From SH-MAG3 sp035461245 (lineage in GTDB: Bacteria; Gemmatimonadota; Gemmatimonadetes; Longimicrobiales; RSA9), in assembly GCA_035461245.1 (NCBI GenBank), contig DATHVP010000098.1:1-18044 (forward strand): a stretch of DNA of 18,044 bases, given 5' to 3'. The translations under genes and the position numbers were made by a program. A model generated the notes under the pieces. It saw nothing but the letters and a program-made list of their open reading frames with translations. It was not told the origin of the DNA and searched no databases. Of this stretch, positions 15,445-18,044 are shown one piece after another (the stretch's first letter is position 1; each line of letters opens with the position of its first letter).

Positions 15445-16361
15445 CGGCGCCCGGCGGGCCCGTGCTGGGCCTGCCACTGGATCGGCTGTTCGCGCTTTAC
15501 CTGGCGGTGGCCGCCGTTGCGCTGCTGTTCCCGCACCGGCCGGGTGCATGGCCCGTGCTGCTGGCACTGCACGTCCTCGCCATCGCCGTTGCGTGGCCAA
15601 TGCCGCCCATCCAGCACTCACTTGCCGGGGCACGACCCGGGATTCGGCGTGTCATCCGCGGGACCGCCGACTGGCTGCCGTTGCTGCTGATACCTCTGCT
15701 CTACACCGAGCTCGCCGTCCTCAATCGTGCCGTGCATGACGGGCGCTATTTCGACACGATGATCATCGCCTGGGAGCAACTCCTCTTCCGTTCGCAGCCG
15801 TCGCAGGAATGGGCGGCGGCGGCGCCGTACCTGTGGCTCTCGGAGCCGCTCCACGCGGCGTACCTGTCCTATTACTTCATCATCTTCGGGCCGCCACTCC
15901 TGCTCTTCCTGCGCGGTCGCACTGATGCGTTCCGACGTGTGGCCTTCGCGGTGATGCTCAGCTTCTTCGCCCACTACCTGTTCTTCATCTACTTCCCCGT
16001 GCAGGGCCCGCGCTACCTGTTCCCCGCACCCGGTGGCGAACTCGCGGCCGGCCCTTTCTACCAGGTTGCCCACAGGGTGCTGGAAGCCGGATCCGCCCAG
16101 GGCGCTGCATTCCCGTCGTCGCACGTGGGCGTGTCGGTGACCATGACACTCATGGTGATCCGGCACCTGCCCCGGCTGGCGCCGCTCATCGGTGCGCTCA
16201 CCGCGGGACTGGCGTTTGGCGCCATCTATGGCGGCTTCCATTACGCCATTGACGCCGTGGCCGGCCTCATCCTCGGCGCATTTGTCTGGCTCGCCGCACG
16301 GCCACTGTACGACCGTCTGCTCTCACAGAGCCGGGGCCTTTCGGTACCCGCGGCGCCGTGA
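15441..16361 (+). CDS. PAP2/Aur1-like integral membrane phosphotransferase or phosphatase
   Basis: A 306-residue membrane protein with about seven or eight hydrophobic segments (for example 16-30, 37-53, 78-92, 142-157, 168-184, 247-263, 272-286). PAP2 signature parts are present in order: YFPVQGPRYLFP (184-195) as C1, AFPSSHVGVS (223-232, His228) as C2 and GGFHYAIDAVAG (264-275, His267 and Asp271) as C3. His-x3-Asp with an upstream Ser-Ser-His is the catalytic arrangement of lipid phosphate phosphatases and of Aur1-type inositol-phosphorylceramide synthases. The long N-terminal membrane part and the position directly after the acyltransferase gene make head-group transfer to ceramide, or dephosphorylation of a sphingolipid precursor, the natural guess. 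GTG 15441 overlaps the upstream stop (GTGA); the open frame further upstream is a shadow. Confidence 0.9.
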   Translation: MTAPGGPVLGLPLDRLFALYLAVAAVALLFPHRPGAWPVLLALHVLAIAVAWPMPPIQHSLAGARPGIRRVIRGTADWLPLLLIPLLYTELAVLNRAVHDGRYFDTMIIAWEQLLFRSQPSQEWAAAAPYLWLSEPLHAAYLSYYFIIFGPPLLLFLRGRTDAFRRVAFAVMLSFFAHYLFFIYFPVQGPRYLFPAPGGELAAGPFYQVAHRVLEAGSAQGAAFPSSHVGVSVTMTLMVIRHLPRLAPLIGALTAGLAFGAIYGGFHYAIDAVAGLILGAFVWLAARPLYDRLLSQSRGLSVPAAP

Positions 16362-17077
16362 CGCGCGGCGGCTGGCTCGGCGTGGCGGCCATCGCCGCCA
16401 TCGTCTGGTTCAACTCCGCCGTTCTGGCCACGCCTGCCCGGTTGTGGACGATGGCGCTGCTGGCCGGGCTGCCCGCCCTCATGATGGTGCAGGCCCGCCA
16501 CCTCAGGGAGGCCGGTCCACTCCCGAGGCGGGCGGCTTACATCAGTTCCGTCATCAGCCTGTGGCTGCTGGCACTCCTGACCTGGGCTGTGGCCTGGCTG
16601 GCAGGCCTCGATAACGCTGCACTGGGCCTCAGGCTCATGCCTGCGGGACCGCTGGTCGCGTGGACTGGCGGGCTGACCCTCGCCGGCCTGGCCGTCGTCT
16701 TCGCGTTCCACCTGGCCGGATTCCGCGAAAGCGGCATTACCCGCCAGCTAGTGCCCGTCACAGCCGCCGAGAAGCGCATGTTCCTCGGCGTCTCCGTCAC
16801 AGCGGGCATCTGCGAAGAGTTCGTGTTCCGGGGCTTCCTGCTCTCTGTGCTCATCACCGCCTCAGGCTCGCCGGGGCTGGCCCTGCTGCTCAGCAGCGGG
16901 GTGTTCGGCATCGTCCACGCGTACCAGCAACCGGCAGGCGCTCTTCGCGCCGCAGTGCTTGGCGCCCTTCTCGCCGCGCCGCTGCTGGCCCACGACTCGA
17001 TACTCCCGGCGATACTGGCCCACGCACTCATTGATGTCATCGCCGGACTGTGGCTCGCTCGGTACCTGATGCGCTGA
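16358..17077 (+). CDS. CPBP-family intramembrane metalloprotease
   Basis: A 239-residue polytopic protein of the CPBP (Abi, type II CAAX-prenyl endopeptidase-like) family. The glutamate/histidine metal and catalytic motifs are intact: EEFVFRG (Glu153, Glu154, Arg158), FGIVHAYQ (His187) and HALID (His222, Asp226). Around six to eight membrane helices are visible. Bacterial members are mostly of unknown substrate, and some act in bacteriocin immunity; prenyl processing should not be assumed. The gene starts with GTG overlapping the PAP2 stop (GTGA), so it is made together with the sphingolipid genes. It could process a membrane protein of the pathway, or be a passenger. No bacteriocin genes are near. 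Confidence 0.92.
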   Translation: MTRGGWLGVAAIAAIVWFNSAVLATPARLWTMALLAGLPALMMVQARHLREAGPLPRRAAYISSVISLWLLALLTWAVAWLAGLDNAALGLRLMPAGPLVAWTGGLTLAGLAVVFAFHLAGFRESGITRQLVPVTAAEKRMFLGVSVTAGICEEFVFRGFLLSVLITASGSPGLALLLSSGVFGIVHAYQQPAGALRAAVLGALLAAPLLAHDSILPAILAHALIDVIAGLWLARYLMR

Positions 17078-17141
17078 TTCCCAGGGACCGGCACACGCGT
17101 TGCATTCCATTCCCGCAACGGCAATCGCCCTGGAGGATGAA

Positions 17142-17660
17142 ATGTCAACGCAGTCCCCGATACACAGGACCGATGGTCCCGGTGGTGCGGAAATCCCCAC
17201 CAGCACCGCCATTGACGTACGCGCAAACAGTCCGGTCGTGCAGGCCGAGCCGGCGGTGGGCGACCTGCTCAAGCGGCTCGCCTCGGACAGTGGCGACCTG
17301 GTCCGCAACGAGCTGGCCCTTGCAAAGCTGGAGGTGCGGGACATGGCCCGCGAACTGGCGGCGGACTCGGCCAAGGTCGGTGCGGCCCTCGGCCTCGCGC
17401 TGGCCGGCGGCCTCGTGCTGCTGGCCGCGGCGGTCATCGGCCTGGGCCTGCTGCTGGGAGGAGGCGGGGCCCATTACGCCCTCTCGGCCCTCATTCTGGG
17501 TGGCGTCATGCTGCTCGTCGGAGGGCTCATGGCCCGCTCCGGCGTGGCCGGCCTGAAGAACCCGCCACGGCCGGATGAGACGGTAAGGAGCGTGCAGGAA
17601 ACGAAGGCGTGGGCGGGCCGGGAAGCGCGGGAGTTCAAGGAGGAGATCCGTTCCTCGTGA
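17142..17660 (+). CDS. Holin-X-like (DUF1469) membrane protein
   Basis: A 172-residue protein of the phage_holin_3_6 / putative actinobacterial holin-X type. Order: a polar, flexible N-terminus (1-37), an amphipathic charged helix with the family pattern VGDLLKRLASDSGDLVRNEL continuing to LAKLEVRDMARE (38-70), two membrane helices (about 79-103 and 110-131), then a charged tail ending EFKEEIRSS. Despite the name, chromosomal members are not lysis proteins and usually lie near YihY or YtxH-like genes, as here. ATG 17142 has a perfect GGAGG five bases before it; the open frame to 17100 is not used. A small dyad (CGTTGC 17098-17103, GCAACG 17115-17120) in the gap after the protease gene may be regulatory, but is short. 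Function is unknown, probably envelope-related. Confidence 0.85.
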   Translation: MSTQSPIHRTDGPGGAEIPTSTAIDVRANSPVVQAEPAVGDLLKRLASDSGDLVRNELALAKLEVRDMARELAADSAKVGAALGLALAGGLVLLAAAVIGLGLLLGGGGAHYALSALILGGVMLLVGGLMARSGVAGLKNPPRPDETVRSVQETKAWAGREAREFKEEIRSS

Positions 17661-17664
17661 TCCC

Positions 17665-18044
17665 ATGAAGCTGCTGGACCGGGGCAAGCGGATCGTCATG
17701 GAGGCGGTAGACGACAACATCACGGGAGAGGCAGCAAAGGCGACGTACTACTTCTTCCTCTCCCTGTTCCCCATGATCCTCGTGGCCTTCGCCCTCACGG
17801 GAATGTTCGGCGGCGAGGCCGCGTTCGACCACATCATGGCCTGGCTGGGCACCCTGCTGCCAGGCGCGGCCAGCGAGATGGTGGAGGGCGTGGTGCGGGA
17901 AGTCACCCACGGCCGCAACCCCGGCGCGCTTTCCGTGGGCCTGGTGCTCACGCTGTGGGCAGCGTCCAACTATTTCGCTGCCCTGGGTGATGCACTTGAC
18001 GTCATGTTTGATGTGCGCGACAAGTCGAGCTGGCTGAGGAAACG
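17665..18044 (+). CDS. YihY/BrkB-family membrane protein, 3'-truncated
   Basis: The first 126 residues of a protein that runs off the right edge. The pattern is that of YihY/virulence factor BrkB (UPF0761): an N-terminal DDNITGEAAKATYYFFLSLF leading into FPMILVAFALTG, then LPGAASEMVEGVVREVTHGR, and ALSVGLVLTLWAASNYFAAL followed by GDALDVMFDV. In this family YFFLSLFP and the 'W.aS..f.al..alN..y' region are the most conserved parts. Family proteins have six membrane helices and no settled function; the old label 'ribonuclease BN' is wrong for it. ATG 17665 follows the holin-X-like stop by four bases, with no strong Shine-Dalgarno sequence, so translation may depend on the upstream gene. Confidence 0.9.
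   Translation, partial: MKLLDRGKRIVMEAVDDNITGEAAKATYYFFLSLFPMILVAFALTGMFGGEAAFDHIMAWLGTLLPGAASEMVEGVVREVTHGRNPGALSVGLVLTLWAASNYFAALGDALDVMFDVRDKSSWLRK

Noticed and set aside
16358..17077. Abortive-infection defence gene (old 'Abi' name of CPBP proteins)
   Set aside because: The family name is historical; no defence or mobile genes surround it, and it is coupled to lipid genes.
17142..17660. Prophage remnant suggested by the 'holin' name
   Set aside because: There is no other phage gene; chromosomal holin-X-like proteins commonly sit near YihY-type genes, as here.

Overview
The window is strongly GC-rich, densely packed bacterial chromosome with many 1-4 nt gene overlaps. The gene mix (cytosolic housekeeping genes, an outer-membrane-style lipoprotein, a serine palmitoyltransferase-type sphingolipid cluster, a PduO adenosyltransferase, a 7Fe ferredoxin) suggests a Gram-negative, probably aerobic soil or water bacterium. 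Gemmatimonadota is my best guess from protein style, but no marker gene in the window proves it. I see no tRNA, rRNA, CRISPR array, IS element or phage module.

Layout. (1) 1-630: the end of a poorly recognisable ORF, then 164 bp without a gene. (2) 631-5363, plus strand: a UvrD/PcrA helicase; a hexamer-phased repeat element with a long inverted copy (2783-3011) in the gap before a SufU-type Fe-S scaffold gene; a FadI-type thiolase; a small unknown acidic protein. (3) 5367-7154, plus strand: a DASS/SLC13 anion transporter and a 53-residue single-helix protein, followed by a strong hairpin terminator shared with the convergent ferredoxin gene. (4) 10110-7269, minus strand: a tightly overlapping four-gene run (lipoprotein, S66 LD-carboxypeptidase, PduO adenosyltransferase, degenerate RelA/SpoT-HD-like protein), then a 7Fe ferredoxin with its own likely promoter. 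(5) 10241-11928, plus strand: an HTH/zinc-ribbon/membrane-tail protein translationally coupled to a class III aminotransferase. (6) 12041-17077, plus strand: SDR, serine palmitoyltransferase-like enzyme, GNAT-fold N-acyltransferase-like protein, PAP2/Aur1-like membrane enzyme and CPBP membrane protease, four of them joined by ATGA/GTGA overlaps. (7) 17142-end: a holin-X-like membrane protein and the start of a YihY/BrkB protein.

The most interesting region is (6). Its first three genes are the three activities of the bacterial ceramide route known from Caulobacter (Spt, CerR, bCerS). The fourth encodes a polytopic PAP2 enzyme with the His-x3-Asp arrangement of inositol-phosphorylceramide synthases. 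I read it as a compact sphingolipid operon with a candidate head-group transferase and a membrane protease of unknown role. Other points worth a second look are the repeat element at 2783-3011 and three genes (5367, 6993, 9676) whose best N-terminus lies upstream of any ATG/GTG/TTG, at an ATC or ACG codon preceded by a Shine-Dalgarno-like sequence or placed at an operon-type overlap.
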